From Gillisella vitis (lineage in GTDB: Bacteria; Pseudomonadota; Alphaproteobacteria; Rhizobiales; Rhizobiaceae): 64,000 nucleotides of DNA. Each line of letters opens with the position of its first letter. Position 1 is the stretch's first letter. Below are positions 22,136-31,852 of this stretch, one piece after another. Made by a program: the position numbers and the translations under genes. The notes under the pieces are model-generated. The model worked only from the letters and a program-made list of their open reading frames with translations. It was not told the DNA's origin and made no database searches. The stretch lies in the NCBI RefSeq assembly GCF_014204625.1, contig NZ_JACHLU010000018.1, positions 1 through 64,000 of the forward strand. The letters run 5' to 3'.

Positions 22136-22501
22136 ATGTCTGAAGAAAAATCCTATTTAAAACCGATTGGGAAAAGGCTTATGGAAGTGCGTGAAAGGCT
22201 GGGGTTTAAAAACCGTGAGCTTTTCGCTGTGGCCTATGGCATTTCAAAAAAGACATATGAAAAATATGAGCAAGGTTCTTCCGAGTTGCCGACCAAGTTA
22301 TTGCTTTGGCTGCAAAATGAACGTGATGTGAACCTGAATTGGCTTATCACCGGAGAAGGTGAAATGTTCGAAGCCTCATCGGCCGCTTTGGATGCAAATG
22401 CGGCTCAAATGCTCAATGGTTTTCAGAAGCTGCCGCCCGATCTCCAGCGGGACTTGCTGGAGATCATGCGCATGGACCTTAGGCGCGCAGGACTTTTATA
22501 A
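22136..22501 (+). CDS. CI-like lysogeny repressor
   Basis: This is the only plus-strand gene of the phage. Starting at the ATG at 22136 it has 121 residues; the ATG at 22121 would lie inside the operator. Residues about 5-70 form the HTH, with RLGFKNRELFAVAYGISKKT and then NWLITGEGEMF, the end pattern of the CI repressor N-terminal domain. A helical tail of about 45 residues follows, with no peptidase domain, so it is not a LexA-type self-cleaving repressor. Ribosome-binding sequence is poor. Divergence from ner identifies it as the immunity repressor. Confidence 0.75.
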   Translation: MSEEKSYLKPIGKRLMEVRERLGFKNRELFAVAYGISKKTYEKYEQGSSELPTKLLLWLQNERDVNLNWLITGEGEMFEASSAALDANAAQMLNGFQKLPPDLQRDLLEIMRMDLRRAGLL

Positions 22502-22667
22502 GCAGCGGCATAAGCTCACTTTCTTCTTCGTACACCATAAATTGCACGTCGCCATAAGCGATGCGCACAGCAGCTTCCAGATCGTCAATCGACCTGGCTA
22601 ATTTTGACTGCACACTGGTGCTGACAGGCGTTGCTGCCAGCAACGACAGAAACTCACGTCTCTGCAT
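22479..22667 (-). CDS. Small ORF with Tat-like N-terminus (62 aa)
   Basis: The ATG at 22667 gives MQRREFLSLLAATPVSTS, which looks like a short twin-arginine or Sec signal (RR then FLSLLAATPV), followed by an acidic 44-residue tail ending MPLLIKVLRA. The ORF is convergent with the repressor and overlaps it by 23 bases. There is no recognised family. It could be a phage-end moron gene, or chance coding. Confidence 0.3.
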   Translation of the reverse strand: MQRREFLSLLAATPVSTSVQSKLARSIDDLEAAVRIAYGDVQFMVYEEESELMPLLIKVLRA

Positions 22668-22928
22668 AATATACCCCACAAATACGCTATAAAAACAATA
22701 TGATGCGCTACGACAAAAGTACGGCGCGTCATTGCGCACTGGCAAGAGCAATTCGTGAAATTTATATTTTAATACTTTCGAACTTAAAGTTTCGAAGGGC
22801 AAATCCCATAAATTTGAACGGGCAAATAACTTATTTTCCACTACCAAACTTTAAGTTTTTTATGTGAATAAACTAACGATATATCCATTAGCATAATTTA
22901 ATATTCAATACATATCAAGGGGTATTGA
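22668..22928. other. AT-rich region with repeats; probable location of the phage left end
   Basis: No gene fits here. It contains an inverted pair AACTTAAAGTTT (22781-22792) and AAACTTTAAGTT (22846-22857), a direct repeat GGGCAAAT (22797-22804 and 22820-22827), and an inverted pair ATTCAATA/TATTGAAT (22903-22910, 22923-22930) around the ribosome-binding site of the next ORF. Mu-like left ends carry several transposase-binding repeats shortly beyond the repressor gene, so these could be end sites. Without the other end the terminal bases cannot be set. Confidence 0.35.
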
Positions 22929-23120
22929 ATGGATGCGCAGAAGGGTATCGTTGGTTTTCTGACATCGCTGTCCAGTGACCAACTGCGCGTAGCCGAGCTG
23001 ATGGCTGGCTGTTACGATTGCCCGGTTTTCAATTCCTGTAAGGCTGGACAGGAATTCGTTGCAAAGCCGAAAGCAGCGGCAGAGTTTGTACAGGATCACG
23101 CGCCGCGATCCTCGATATGA
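22929..23120 (+). CDS. Hypothetical 63-aa protein with Cys cluster
   Basis: The ORF starts at an ATG with AAGGGG six bases upstream, a good ribosome-binding site, and encodes MDAQKGIVGFLTSLSSDQLR followed by CYDCPVFNSC, a three-cysteine cluster. It converges on and overlaps the XRE regulator gene by 92 bases, which is unusual if both are real. I do not recognise a family. Its leader palindrome (22903-22930) includes the ATG and could control translation. Confidence 0.35.
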   Translation: MDAQKGIVGFLTSLSSDQLRVAELMAGCYDCPVFNSCKAGQEFVAKPKAAAEFVQDHAPRSSI

Positions 23121-23382
23121 TACCAATGATCCTGCCTATCCTCGCAAGATCATCAATGTTCTCGTCGTTCAGCATTGCCTCCATGGGAGGACGATCACGC
23201 AACACGTCAGGCGACACACCAAAAACGGATGCGATGGATTCAATGGTCTTTGTGCGCGTAAAAGCACCTCTTTCAATCGCTGAGATCGTCTGGATGGATT
23301 TCCCGCAACGCTGCGCCAACTCTCCCTGCTTCATGCCGCACGCCTGCCGCCAAGCTTTGATTTGATATGTTGGGTTACGCAT
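23029..23382 (-). CDS. XRE-family HTH transcriptional regulator
   Basis: In this 117-residue protein, residues about 7-62 are a standard HTH_3: IKAWRQACGMKQGELAQRCG then SIQTISAIERGAFTRTKTIE and ASVFGVSPDVL. The C-terminal half is a helical dimerisation-like tail. It lies between the prophage repressor and the coiled-coil membrane protein gene, which is transcribed divergently with a 154-base gap, so it may regulate that gene. Origin (phage moron or host accessory) is not clear. Confidence 0.75.
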   Translation of the reverse strand: MRNPTYQIKAWRQACGMKQGELAQRCGKSIQTISAIERGAFTRTKTIESIASVFGVSPDVLRDRPPMEAMLNDENIDDLARIGRIIGIISRIAARDPVQTLPLLSALQRIPVQPYRN

Positions 23383-23536
23383 GGGACGCCTACCTATAGC
23401 CAGGCGATCATATAAGACCTGATCCGGCAGATCGTTAACTGTTCATAAGTTGCGGTAAAATCGAGTTGTGCAACTTCTTGACCGCTTCTTTTTGCGATAC
23501 AAACGCAGTGTTTTCGACTTTAAGGATGTGGGGATT

Positions 23537-24340
23537 ATGCAAAATTTTGTTGGTTTTTTGGGATTAGCCGCCATCGGTTTTTTCCTATGGAGTATTTGGG
23601 GCGTGGTGTTCGCCAAAGGGAGGCGCATCCGTAAACTCAAGCTGTCAGGTGCGGGTCTATTCGTGATGATCTGCACTGCTGTGATCTCGGGGCAATATAA
23701 TAACGCCGCTCGTGACGCTGGCTTTAATGATGCAGCAGACCAGATTGCAGCCCAAAATGCGGGCATTGCAGATCCTGCCGTTTGGCAGGCGCGAAAAATC
23801 GAAGCCAAACAATTGGCAGCAGATCAGGCCGCCCGTGAGCACGCCGAGGCCGAAAAACAGGCCAAAGCCTTAGCGGAAGAAAAAGCCCAAAAGGACGCAG
23901 AGGAGTTGGCCGCACAGGAACGAACCAAGCAACTGGCAGCAGAGCAAGCCAAGGTCGCCGCAGAAGAAAAGGCCAAAAAGGACGCAGAGGAATTGGTCGC
24001 CCAGGAGAAAGCCAAGCAGGAAAAAGAGATCGCGGCAAAGGCAAAGGCAGAGCAATGCCGACAGGATATTCAGTGCTGGGCCGAGGAGGCATTCGTTGCA
24101 GCATCCTCAGCCTGTACCGTCGCCGTGCAGTCTCTGGCCAAATGGGACTATGAATGGACCGACGGCTGGACGGAGCCAAAGTTTGCGCGCTATCGCTGGA
24201 AGAATAAAGATAAGGGTATCGTCACCTATATGGGGGATAAGCTCAAACTCCAGAACGGCTTTGGTGCCTGGAAGCGCGTGAGCTACTCCTGTGATTATGA
24301 TCCCGGCCTGAAGGCCGTGCTGTCTGCCCAAGCGCTCTAA
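23537..24340 (+). CDS. Membrane-anchored TolA-like coiled-coil protein of unknown function
   Basis: Starting at the ATG at 23537 (GGGGATT before it) the protein has 267 residues. Two hydrophobic helices lie at about residues 5-24 and 36-53. A long Ala/Glu/Lys/Gln coiled coil follows (about 85-175), built from near repeats of units such as KAKKDAEELVAQEK and AQKDAEELAAQER. A compact C-terminal domain with four cysteines (QCRQDIQCWAEE near 175, SACTVAV, and SYSCDYDPG at the end) closes the protein. The layout recalls TolA, but the end domain is different, with a basic tract and FGAWKRVSY near the C-terminus. It is an isolated gene in an AT-rich accessory region. Confidence 0.7.
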   Translation: MQNFVGFLGLAAIGFFLWSIWGVVFAKGRRIRKLKLSGAGLFVMICTAVISGQYNNAARDAGFNDAADQIAAQNAGIADPAVWQARKIEAKQLAADQAAREHAEAEKQAKALAEEKAQKDAEELAAQERTKQLAAEQAKVAAEEKAKKDAEELVAQEKAKQEKEIAAKAKAEQCRQDIQCWAEEAFVAASSACTVAVQSLAKWDYEWTDGWTEPKFARYRWKNKDKGIVTYMGDKLKLQNGFGAWKRVSYSCDYDPGLKAVLSAQAL

Positions 24341-25284
24341 AAATCTTGAAATTTACTTGCCCGAAAGATTGGCCCAAAGCTCTAATTTTCCGGGCAATGC
24401 TGGACTTTTCAAAACTGCGAGAACGTTGAAATTAAGCTTTTGATTTTTATTGTTTTTATGATCTTTGAGCGAGAAAAGCCCACGTTGGACTTTTCTCAAT
24501 TGCTCTTTTCACCGATTTCCGTCACAAAAGGCGTGTCTGGCAGCGATCAGCTTAAAACCTTACAGCCTAACATTTTCAATGATTTGAAGACCCTCAAACC
24601 CCATTTGAAGCCGTTTTACGGTATCGCTTGAAGCCTAGCCAGATTTTGCGCTATCCTACCCGGAAGGGCGACAAATGATCTCGATCGGCTGTCAAAACCA
24701 CCGCAGGCGACAAACCGGAAAATTCAGGGTAATCGTTTGAAATCAAACACTTTCCCAGATATTCCCGTCAAATAGCGGATATTCCCATATTTCCGGATAC
24801 TCATGTCAGACAACAGTGTTGCGCCTGATGATAGAGCATCTTCCAGCCTGTGCTTGTTTGAAAGGGTGGTTCATTCAAGCCGTCTACGCTTGCAGATTGC
24901 ATGAGAATCAGATCCAGAACTGCTGTCGCACTCCATATCATTCATTTTATCTCGATGAAAAGACGAAGGTTTTATTGGGTAACATTTCCGATACGCTGTA
25001 GTGTGGTTATTAACAAATCGTTACTTCGGTTTTATCGAAAATCAGGGACAACCGTCGTTTAAGGGTCTGGTTTCTTAAGAAATTCCCTTTACTTTGCCGT
25101 GCATCATTGGTTCGTCAAAGCTTGGCTTAGTCAATCGATTAAATTGGAAGGCACCTTCAAATCCGCCTTGTCCTTGATCAATCGGAGGATTAAAGGTCCA
25201 ATTTGACGCACTGCACTCCGAGGAGGAGCGCCCTATATCCCTTCATTCCAAGGATGGAATGCAATTGAACGCCGTGAGGACGAG
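24341..25284. other. Non-coding/degenerate region before sdhC
   Basis: I see no convincing gene in these 944 bases; short ORFs here lack ribosome-binding sites and family features. The tract contains a perfect palindrome GTTTGAAATCAAAC (24735-24748) and GATATTCCC repeated exactly 20 bases apart (24758 and 24778). From about 25080 the sequence becomes a typical long leader, with a CATTCC/GGAATG inverted pair about 35 bases before sdhC and GAGGACGAG as its ribosome-binding site. The sdh promoter must lie in the last 200 bases. Confidence 0.6.
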
Positions 25285-25677
25285 ATGGCGAACGTGACAA
25301 AACAACGGCCTTTGTCGCCGCATCTGCAAGTATACAAGCTGATTCCAACCATGGCGATGTCCATCATACATCGCATCACGGGTGGAGCCTTGTATTTTGG
25401 TACCGCGCTGGTTGCCTGGTGGCTGATTGCCGCTTCAATCGGTGCCGATTATTATGATTGGGTCTCCTGGTTCATGGGAACCTTCATTGGCAGGATCGTG
25501 CTGTTCGGTTTCAGCTGGGCGCTGATTCATCACATGCTGGGCGGCCTTCGCCATTTCATGTGGGATCTGGGCTTTGGCTATGAAAAGCATTTCAACACAA
25601 TGCTGGCCAAGGCAACCGTGGTTGCTTCCGTTGTCCTGACCATTCTGGTCTGGATCATCGCTCTGATCATTCGCTGA
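25285..25677 (+). CDS. sdhC: Succinate dehydrogenase cytochrome b556 subunit
   Basis: This 130-residue protein has three membrane helices and the SdhC signature [14 protein letters not shown] (about residues 31-44), plus [13 protein letters not shown] near residue 82, which holds the haem b ligand His. It anchors the SdhAB catalytic part in the inner membrane and helps form the quinone site. It is the first gene of sdhCDAB, 11 bases before sdhD. Length is normal. Confidence 0.96.
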   Translation: MANVTKQRPLSPHLQVYKLIPTMAMSIIHRITGGALYFGTALVAWWLIAASIGADYYDWVSWFMGTFIGRIVLFGFSWALIHHMLGGLRHFMWDLGFGYEKHFNTMLAKATVVASVVLTILVWIIALIIR

Positions 25678-25688
25678 GAGGTTTTATC

Positions 25689-26069
25689 ATGGATATGCGT
25701 ACGCCACTCGGCAAGGTTCGCGGCCTTGGTTCTGCCAAGGATGGTACTGAACATTTCTGGCGCCAGCGGGTGACCGCCGTTGCCAATGTGCCGCTGCTTC
25801 TGTTTTTTATCGGCTTCATGCTCACCCACGCTGGCGCGCCTTACGCCGATGTGGTGTCGGCTCTGTCCAACCCGATGGTTGCGGTGGTGATGGGGCTGGT
25901 CGTTCTGTCGGGTCTCATCCATATGAAGCTCGGCATGCAGGTCATCATCGAGGATTACATTCACAATGAATTCGTGAAGATTGTACTCCTGATGCTCAAT
26001 ACATTTTTCGTGATCATCACGGGTGCGCTCTGTCTTTTCGCCATCCTCAAGATCGCGTTTGTAGGATAA
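25689..26069 (+). CDS. sdhD: Succinate dehydrogenase hydrophobic membrane anchor subunit
   Basis: This 126-residue protein has three hydrophobic helices. Its start ([27 protein letters not shown]) and the [20 protein letters not shown] segment are the typical alphaproteobacterial SdhD pattern, the latter including the haem-ligand His. It completes the membrane anchor of complex II. It is six bases before sdhA in the same operon. Confidence 0.95.
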   Translation: MDMRTPLGKVRGLGSAKDGTEHFWRQRVTAVANVPLLLFFIGFMLTHAGAPYADVVSALSNPMVAVVMGLVVLSGLIHMKLGMQVIIEDYIHNEFVKIVLLMLNTFFVIITGALCLFAILKIAFVG

Positions 26070-26075
26070 TTCATC

Positions 26076-27932
26076 ATGGCATCGACAAACTCTTCCAAAG
26101 ACGCAGGCCCAACCATCAACGGCCGCACCTATACCTATGTGGATCACGCCTATGACGTGGTTGTGGTGGGGGCTGGTGGCGCTGGCTTGCGCGCAACATT
26201 GGGCATGGCCGAGCAGGGCTTCAAGACCGCCTGCATCACCAAAGTGTTCCCGACCCGCTCGCACACCGTTGCAGCGCAGGGTGGCATTGCCGCTTCGCTC
26301 AACAACATGACGCCGGATTGCTGGCAGTGGCACCTTTACGATACCGTCAAGGGCTCTGACTGGCTCGGCGACGTGGACGCCATGCAATATCTGGCCATGG
26401 AAGCGCCCAAGGCGGTGTATGAGCTGGAACATTACGGCGTTCCCTTCTCCCGTAACGAAGAAGGCAAGATTTATCAGCGCCCCTTCGGCGGCCACATGCA
26501 GAACTATGGCGAAGGCCCGCCGGTACAGCGCACCTGTGCTGCTGCCGACCGTACCGGCCACGCCATCCTGCACACGCTCTATGGTCAGTCGCTGAAGCAC
26601 AATGCGGAATTTTTCATTGAATATTTCGCGCTTGATCTGATCATGGCCGAAGATGGCCGCTGCACCGGCGTTGTCGCGTGGAACCTCGACGATGGCACAA
26701 TTCATCGCTTCTCCGCCAAAATGGTGGTGCTGGCGACCGGCGGTTATGGCCGTGCTTACTTCTCGGCAACCTCTGCCCATACCTGTACCGGCGACGGCGG
26801 CGGCATGATTGCCCGCGCTGGCCTGCCGCTTCAGGATATGGAATTCGTACAGTTCCACCCAACCGGGATTTACGGCGCTGGCTGTCTGATTACCGAAGGT
26901 GCGCGCGGCGAAGGCGGCTATCTGGTCAATTCGGAAGGTGAGCGCTTCATGGAGCGTTATGCACCGTCTGCCAAGGATCTTGCCTCGCGTGACGTTGTTT
27001 CGCGCTGCATGACGTTGGAAATCCGCGAAGGCCGTGGCGTTGGCAAGAACAAGGATCACATCTTCCTGCATCTTGACCATCTTGACCCAGCCGTTCTGCA
27101 TGAGCGTCTGCCCGGTATTTCGGAAAGCGCCAAGATTTTCGCAGGCGTGGACGTGACCCGCGAGCCGATCCCGGTTCTGCCAACCGTTCACTACAACATG
27201 GGCGGCATTCCAACCAACTACTGGGGTGAAGTGCTGAACGCCGATGCCAATAACCCGGAACGCATCGCACCCGGCCTGATGGCTGTGGGCGAAGCCGGTT
27301 GCGCATCTGTGCATGGGGCCAACCGTCTCGGCTCCAACTCATTGATCGACCTTGTGGTGTTTGGCCGCGCTGCTGCTATTCGCGCTGCCGAAGTCATTGA
27401 TCGTGCATCGCCCATTCCGGCGCTGAACATTGATGCCTGCAACAGGATCATGGAGCGGTTCGACAAGATCCGCTATTCCAACGGCTCGACCCCAACGGCG
27501 GTGCTACGTGACAAGATGCAGCGCGCCATGCAGGAAGATGCAGCCGTGTTCCGCACCCAGGAAGCGCTGGAAAGTGGCTGCCGCCGCATCTCGGCGATCT
27601 GGAAGGAAATGCCGGACATCAAGGTCACCGACCGCTCACTGGTGTGGAATTCCGATCTGGTGGAAACGCTGGAGCTGCATAACCTGATGGCCAATGCCAT
27701 CACCACGGTGTATGGCGCGGAAGCCCGCAAGGAAAGCCGCGGCTCGCACGCCCGTGAAGACTTTGTCGATGGCCCGTTCGGGGGTCGTGATGACGTGAAC
27801 TGGCGCAAGCATACGTTGGCATGGGTCAATGAGGCGGGTGATGTGAAGCTGGATTACCGTCCGGTTCATACCGAGCTTCTCGCCGATGGGATCGATCCCA
27901 AGAAGATCGAGCCCAAGGCCCGCGTGTATTGA
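26076..27932 (+). CDS. sdhA: Succinate dehydrogenase flavoprotein subunit
   Basis: This 618-residue flavoprotein has the FAD-binding [15 protein letters not shown] at about residues 28-42 and [11 protein letters not shown] (covalent FAD His at about 65). The FAD/active-site stretch [23 protein letters not shown] follows, and the catalytic Arg region lies in the C-terminal half. It oxidises succinate to fumarate in the TCA cycle and passes electrons to SdhB. The gene is between sdhD and sdhB with short gaps. It appears complete and normal in length. Confidence 0.97.
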   Translation: MASTNSSKDAGPTINGRTYTYVDHAYDVVVVGAGGAGLRATLGMAEQGFKTACITKVFPTRSHTVAAQGGIAASLNNMTPDCWQWHLYDTVKGSDWLGDVDAMQYLAMEAPKAVYELEHYGVPFSRNEEGKIYQRPFGGHMQNYGEGPPVQRTCAAADRTGHAILHTLYGQSLKHNAEFFIEYFALDLIMAEDGRCTGVVAWNLDDGTIHRFSAKMVVLATGGYGRAYFSATSAHTCTGDGGGMIARAGLPLQDMEFVQFHPTGIYGAGCLITEGARGEGGYLVNSEGERFMERYAPSAKDLASRDVVSRCMTLEIREGRGVGKNKDHIFLHLDHLDPAVLHERLPGISESAKIFAGVDVTREPIPVLPTVHYNMGGIPTNYWGEVLNADANNPERIAPGLMAVGEAGCASVHGANRLGSNSLIDLVVFGRAAAIRAAEVIDRASPIPALNIDACNRIMERFDKIRYSNGSTPTAVLRDKMQRAMQEDAAVFRTQEALESGCRRISAIWKEMPDIKVTDRSLVWNSDLVETLELHNLMANAITTVYGAEARKESRGSHAREDFVDGPFGGRDDVNWRKHTLAWVNEAGDVKLDYRPVHTELLADGIDPKKIEPKARVY

Positions 27933-27947
27933 TGTGAGGATCTCATC

Positions 27948-28727
27948 ATGGTTGAACTGACTCTCCCCAAGAATTCTCAGGTCAAGCCGGGCAAAACCTG
28001 GCCGAAGCCATCGGGTGCCAAGAATTTGCGCGAATATCGCGTTTATCGCTGGAGCCCGGATGATGCTGAAAATCCCCATATCGACACCTATTATGTCGAT
28101 ATGGATGATTGCGGCCCGATGGTGCTCGATGGTCTGCTCTATATCAAGAACAAGATCGACCCGACTCTGACCTTCCGCCGTTCCTGCCGTGAAGGCATTT
28201 GTGGCTCCTGCGCCATGAATATCGATGGCACCAACACGCTGGCCTGCACCAAGGGCGTGGATGAGGTGAATGGCACCGTCAAGATCTATCCGCTGCCGCA
28301 TATGCCGGTGGTCAAGGATCTGGTGCCGGATCTCAGCCATTTCTATGCGCAGCATCGCTCGATCGAGCCTTGGCTGAAGACGGTGTCGCCTGCTCCTGCC
28401 AAGGAATGGAAGCAGAGCCATGAAGACCGTTTGAAGCTGGATGGTCTGTACGAATGCATTCTCTGTGCCTGCTGCTCGACCTCCTGCCCGAGCTACTGGT
28501 GGAATGGTGATCGTTACCTCGGCCCGGCTGTGCTGCTGCAAGCCTATCGCTGGCTGATTGACAGCCGTGATGAAGCCAAGGGTGAGCGTCTGGACAATCT
28601 GGAAGACCCCTTCCGTCTGTATCGCTGCCACACTATCATGAACTGCGCGCAAGCCTGTCCGAAGGGGCTTAACCCAGCGAAGGCGATTGGCGAAATCAAG
28701 AAAATGATGGTTGAGCGCCGGCTGTAA
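27948..28727 (+). CDS. sdhB: Succinate dehydrogenase iron-sulfur subunit
   Basis: This 259-residue protein has three cluster motifs: [15 protein letters not shown] for [2Fe-2S] (about residue 80), [16 protein letters not shown] for [4Fe-4S] (about residue 170), and [17 protein letters not shown] for [3Fe-4S] (about residue 227). It carries electrons from the flavin to ubiquinone. It is the last sdh gene, followed after 12 bases by a strong intrinsic terminator, so the operon ends here. Confidence 0.97.
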   Translation: MVELTLPKNSQVKPGKTWPKPSGAKNLREYRVYRWSPDDAENPHIDTYYVDMDDCGPMVLDGLLYIKNKIDPTLTFRRSCREGICGSCAMNIDGTNTLACTKGVDEVNGTVKIYPLPHMPVVKDLVPDLSHFYAQHRSIEPWLKTVSPAPAKEWKQSHEDRLKLDGLYECILCACCSTSCPSYWWNGDRYLGPAVLLQAYRWLIDSRDEAKGERLDNLEDPFRLYRCHTIMNCAQACPKGLNPAKAIGEIKKMMVERRL

Positions 28728-28739
28728 TCTGCGTTGAAG

Positions 28740-28773
28740 CCGCCGGGTCTTGCCCGGCGGTTCACTTTATTTT
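28740..28773 (+). terminator. Intrinsic terminator after sdhB
   Basis: CCGCCGGG (28740-28747) pairs with CCCGGCGG (28753-28760) around loop TCTTG, followed by TTCACTTTATTTT. It directly follows the sdhB stop codon and marks the end of sdhCDAB. Confidence 0.85.
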
Positions 28774-28922
28774 GATCATGAAACGGGTGTTCACCCGGTG
28801 TTGCAGGTGGTCAATAGGCCTGAACAGCAATGGTGTCTTGATTTAGGATCGGTATTGACGTTATTTTGCCTGCGTCTGGCGGCAAGCTGTATCAAGATGA
28901 CAAAACAACCGGGAGTATGAGG

Positions 28923-29438
28923 ATGAATCTGAAATTTGCGGCGACAGGTCTGGCGGTCGTACTTTCATTGGCCGGATGTCAGCGCACATCGAATGATTAC
29001 GGTTCATCATCCTTGCCGCCGTTGCAGGCGCAGCCGGTTTCTCCTGTTCAATCTGGAGAATTGCCGCCTCCGGGTGTTCAAGGTTCGCAATTTCCAGCCG
29101 CGCCGACAAACCAGACCGCAGCCTTGACGCCAAATGCGCCGCCGCCGGGTGGTGCTATGGACTTTACCAAGGAACAGCTGGTTGGAAACTGGCGTGTGGC
29201 CAATGGTGCCTCAACCTGTGACATGTTCCTGACGTTGACCAATCTCGGTGGCGGTTCGCGTGGCGGTACGCGCCGTTGCGTTGGTCCGTTGACCACCATG
29301 GGCGCATGGGATGTTGCCAACAAGCAACTGTTGCTCAAGGATCGTGATGGCAATGTGATTGGCACGCTTTACAAGACGGCTGAAAACCAGTTCAGCGGTT
29401 CGACAAGCAGCGGTCAGCCTGTCAGTCTGAGCCGTTAG
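28923..29438 (+). CDS. Omp19/Inh-family outer-membrane lipoprotein
   Basis: The ATG at 28923 is chosen with GGGAG eight bases before it; 28917 is also possible. The 171-residue protein has a lipoprotein signal peptide ending LAGC (Cys19), then a Pro/Gln/Ser-rich linker to about residue 80. A compact beta-barrel domain follows with [22 protein letters not shown] and TMGAWDV, as in the protease inhibitor Inh family and Brucella Omp19. It probably sits in the outer membrane facing the periplasm and may inhibit proteases. It stands alone between sdhB and zapE. Confidence 0.8.
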   Translation: MNLKFAATGLAVVLSLAGCQRTSNDYGSSSLPPLQAQPVSPVQSGELPPPGVQGSQFPAAPTNQTAALTPNAPPPGGAMDFTKEQLVGNWRVANGASTCDMFLTLTNLGGGSRGGTRRCVGPLTTMGAWDVANKQLLLKDRDGNVIGTLYKTAENQFSGSTSSGQPVSLSR

Positions 29439-29513
29439 CCCCCGCCTTTCCGATTTCTATCGTTCTGCCTGCCCGCATCTGTGGGGCAGGCACTCGCTTT
29501 TGCGGAGTTCTCC

Positions 29514-30677
29514 ATGCAGCCGATGCCCGATTACACTCTCAGCGTCAGCGAGGCGCTGAAGGCGCGGACACAATCCGGTGAACTGGTGGCAGACCCTGCT
29601 CAAATGCAGGTGGCAGCAAAGCTTGACCGCATTCTCAGTGAGTTGAAAGAGCGAAAGCCCGCCAGTAAATCCTCCGCTTTGGGGTGGATTTTTGCCAGAC
29701 GCAGCAAGGCGAAGTCCCCGATCAAAGGGCTTTATGTTTACGGCAGTGTTGGCCGTGGCAAGACCATGCTGATGGATCTGTTTTTCTCGATGGCTCCGAT
29801 TGAGAAAAAGCGTCGGGCGCATTTTCATGAATTTATGGCGGATGTGCATGGCCGCATTCATGCCCATCGTCAGAAATTGAAAAATGGCGAGACAAAACAG
29901 GCGGACCCCGTGCCGCCTGTGGCCGAGCAGCTTGCGGCGCAGGCCGAATTGTTATGCTTTGACGAATTTACAGTGACCGACATTGCCGATGCCATGATTC
30001 TGTCACGGCTGTTTACCGAATTGTTTGCCCGCGGCTGCATTCTGGTGGCCACATCCAATGTTGAACCCGATAATCTTTACCCCGATGGCTTGAACCGCAG
30101 CCTGTTTTTGCCTTTTGTCGGCCTTCTCAAGCAGTATGTCGAGGTTTTATCGCTGGACTCGCCCACCGATTATCGCATGGAAAAAGTTGACCATCTGCCG
30201 GTCTATCTGGCACCCGCTGATGTGACCGCAGATGTTGAAATGGACCGTGCCTGGCGTGTGATGACCAAAGGGCGGCCGGAGCAGTCGGTCGAGATTCAGA
30301 TGAAGGGGCGCGTGGTGCCCGTGCCGCGTGCCGTTGATAAATTGGCTCGGTTCACATTTGCGCAATTGTGCGAGCAGCCGCTGGGCGCCAGCGACTACCT
30401 TGCGATTGCAGATCGCTTCGATACGGTGTTTATCGACCACATTCCTTATCTCGGTCCACAAAAGCGTAACGAAACCAAGCGCTTCATTATTTTGATCGAT
30501 GCGCTTTACGATCACAAGGTTCGTCTTCATGCCTCTGCTGCGGCCCAGCCTGAGGCATTGCTGAGCGAGAAAAAGGGCACGGAAGGTTTTGAGTTTGACC
30601 GTACGGCGTCGCGCCTTTTTGAAATGCGCTCAAGTGACTATCTGAATGAAGGTAAATCAGATATTGCTGAAATGTGA
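29514..30677 (+). CDS. zapE: Cell division protein ZapE (AFG1-like ATPase)
   Basis: With the start at 29514 (MQPMPDYTLSVSEALK, GGAG upstream) the protein has 387 residues. It has Walker A GSVGRGKTMLM (about residue 82), Walker B LLCFDEFTVTD (about residue 145), and the AFG1 family LFARGCILVATSNVEPDNLY. ZapE is an AAA ATPase associated with the division ring and stress. It is typically found just before mdh in rhizobia, as here. Confidence 0.92.
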   Translation: MQPMPDYTLSVSEALKARTQSGELVADPAQMQVAAKLDRILSELKERKPASKSSALGWIFARRSKAKSPIKGLYVYGSVGRGKTMLMDLFFSMAPIEKKRRAHFHEFMADVHGRIHAHRQKLKNGETKQADPVPPVAEQLAAQAELLCFDEFTVTDIADAMILSRLFTELFARGCILVATSNVEPDNLYPDGLNRSLFLPFVGLLKQYVEVLSLDSPTDYRMEKVDHLPVYLAPADVTADVEMDRAWRVMTKGRPEQSVEIQMKGRVVPVPRAVDKLARFTFAQLCEQPLGASDYLAIADRFDTVFIDHIPYLGPQKRNETKRFIILIDALYDHKVRLHASAAAQPEALLSEKKGTEGFEFDRTASRLFEMRSSDYLNEGKSDIAEM

Positions 30678-30694
30678 AGATTTCGTGACGAATT

Positions 30695-30714
30695 TTCTTA
30701 CGTTTACGTAAGAA
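30695..30714. promoter_or_regulatory. Palindrome between zapE and mdh
   Basis: TTCTTACG (30695-30702) and CGTAAGAA (30707-30714) form a perfect inverted repeat around TTTA in the 180-base AT-rich gap before mdh. It could be the end hairpin of the zapE transcript (TTTATTACT follows) or an operator for the mdh-suc operon. Confidence 0.4.
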
Positions 30715-30735
30715 TTTATTACTCTAACCGATTGA

Positions 30736-31821
<1,086 letters not shown>

Positions 31822-31852
31822 TCGCCTCCGGCTCAAAAATTAGGACCAGACG

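Larger units (their letters stand above)
1..22501 (-). mobile_element. Mu-like prophage (right-hand part outside the window)
   Basis: From the edge of the window to about 22.5 kb the genes follow the Mu plan in reverse orientation: repressor, Ner, transposase A, ATPase B, Gam, GemA, Mor, lysis, terminase, portal, F-like head protein, gpG, gpI, gpT and gp35 to gp38. Nearly all adjacent genes overlap by 1 to 11 bases, so they form long polycistrons. All structural genes look intact, with no stop or frameshift seen, so an inducible phage is possible. The tail genes and the distal end lie left of base 1. The proximal end could not be placed exactly; it should lie shortly after the repressor stop at 22501. 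The AT-rich tract 22668-22928 is the best candidate. Confidence 0.95.

Noticed and set aside
24440-24631. 63-codon ORF in the AT-rich gap before sdhC
   Set aside because: No ribosome-binding site, no family features, and low-complexity hydrophobic start; treated as chance.
25578-27314. 578-codon open frame on the minus strand
   Set aside because: Antisense of sdhD/sdhA; composition (His- and Gly-rich) is that of a shadow frame.
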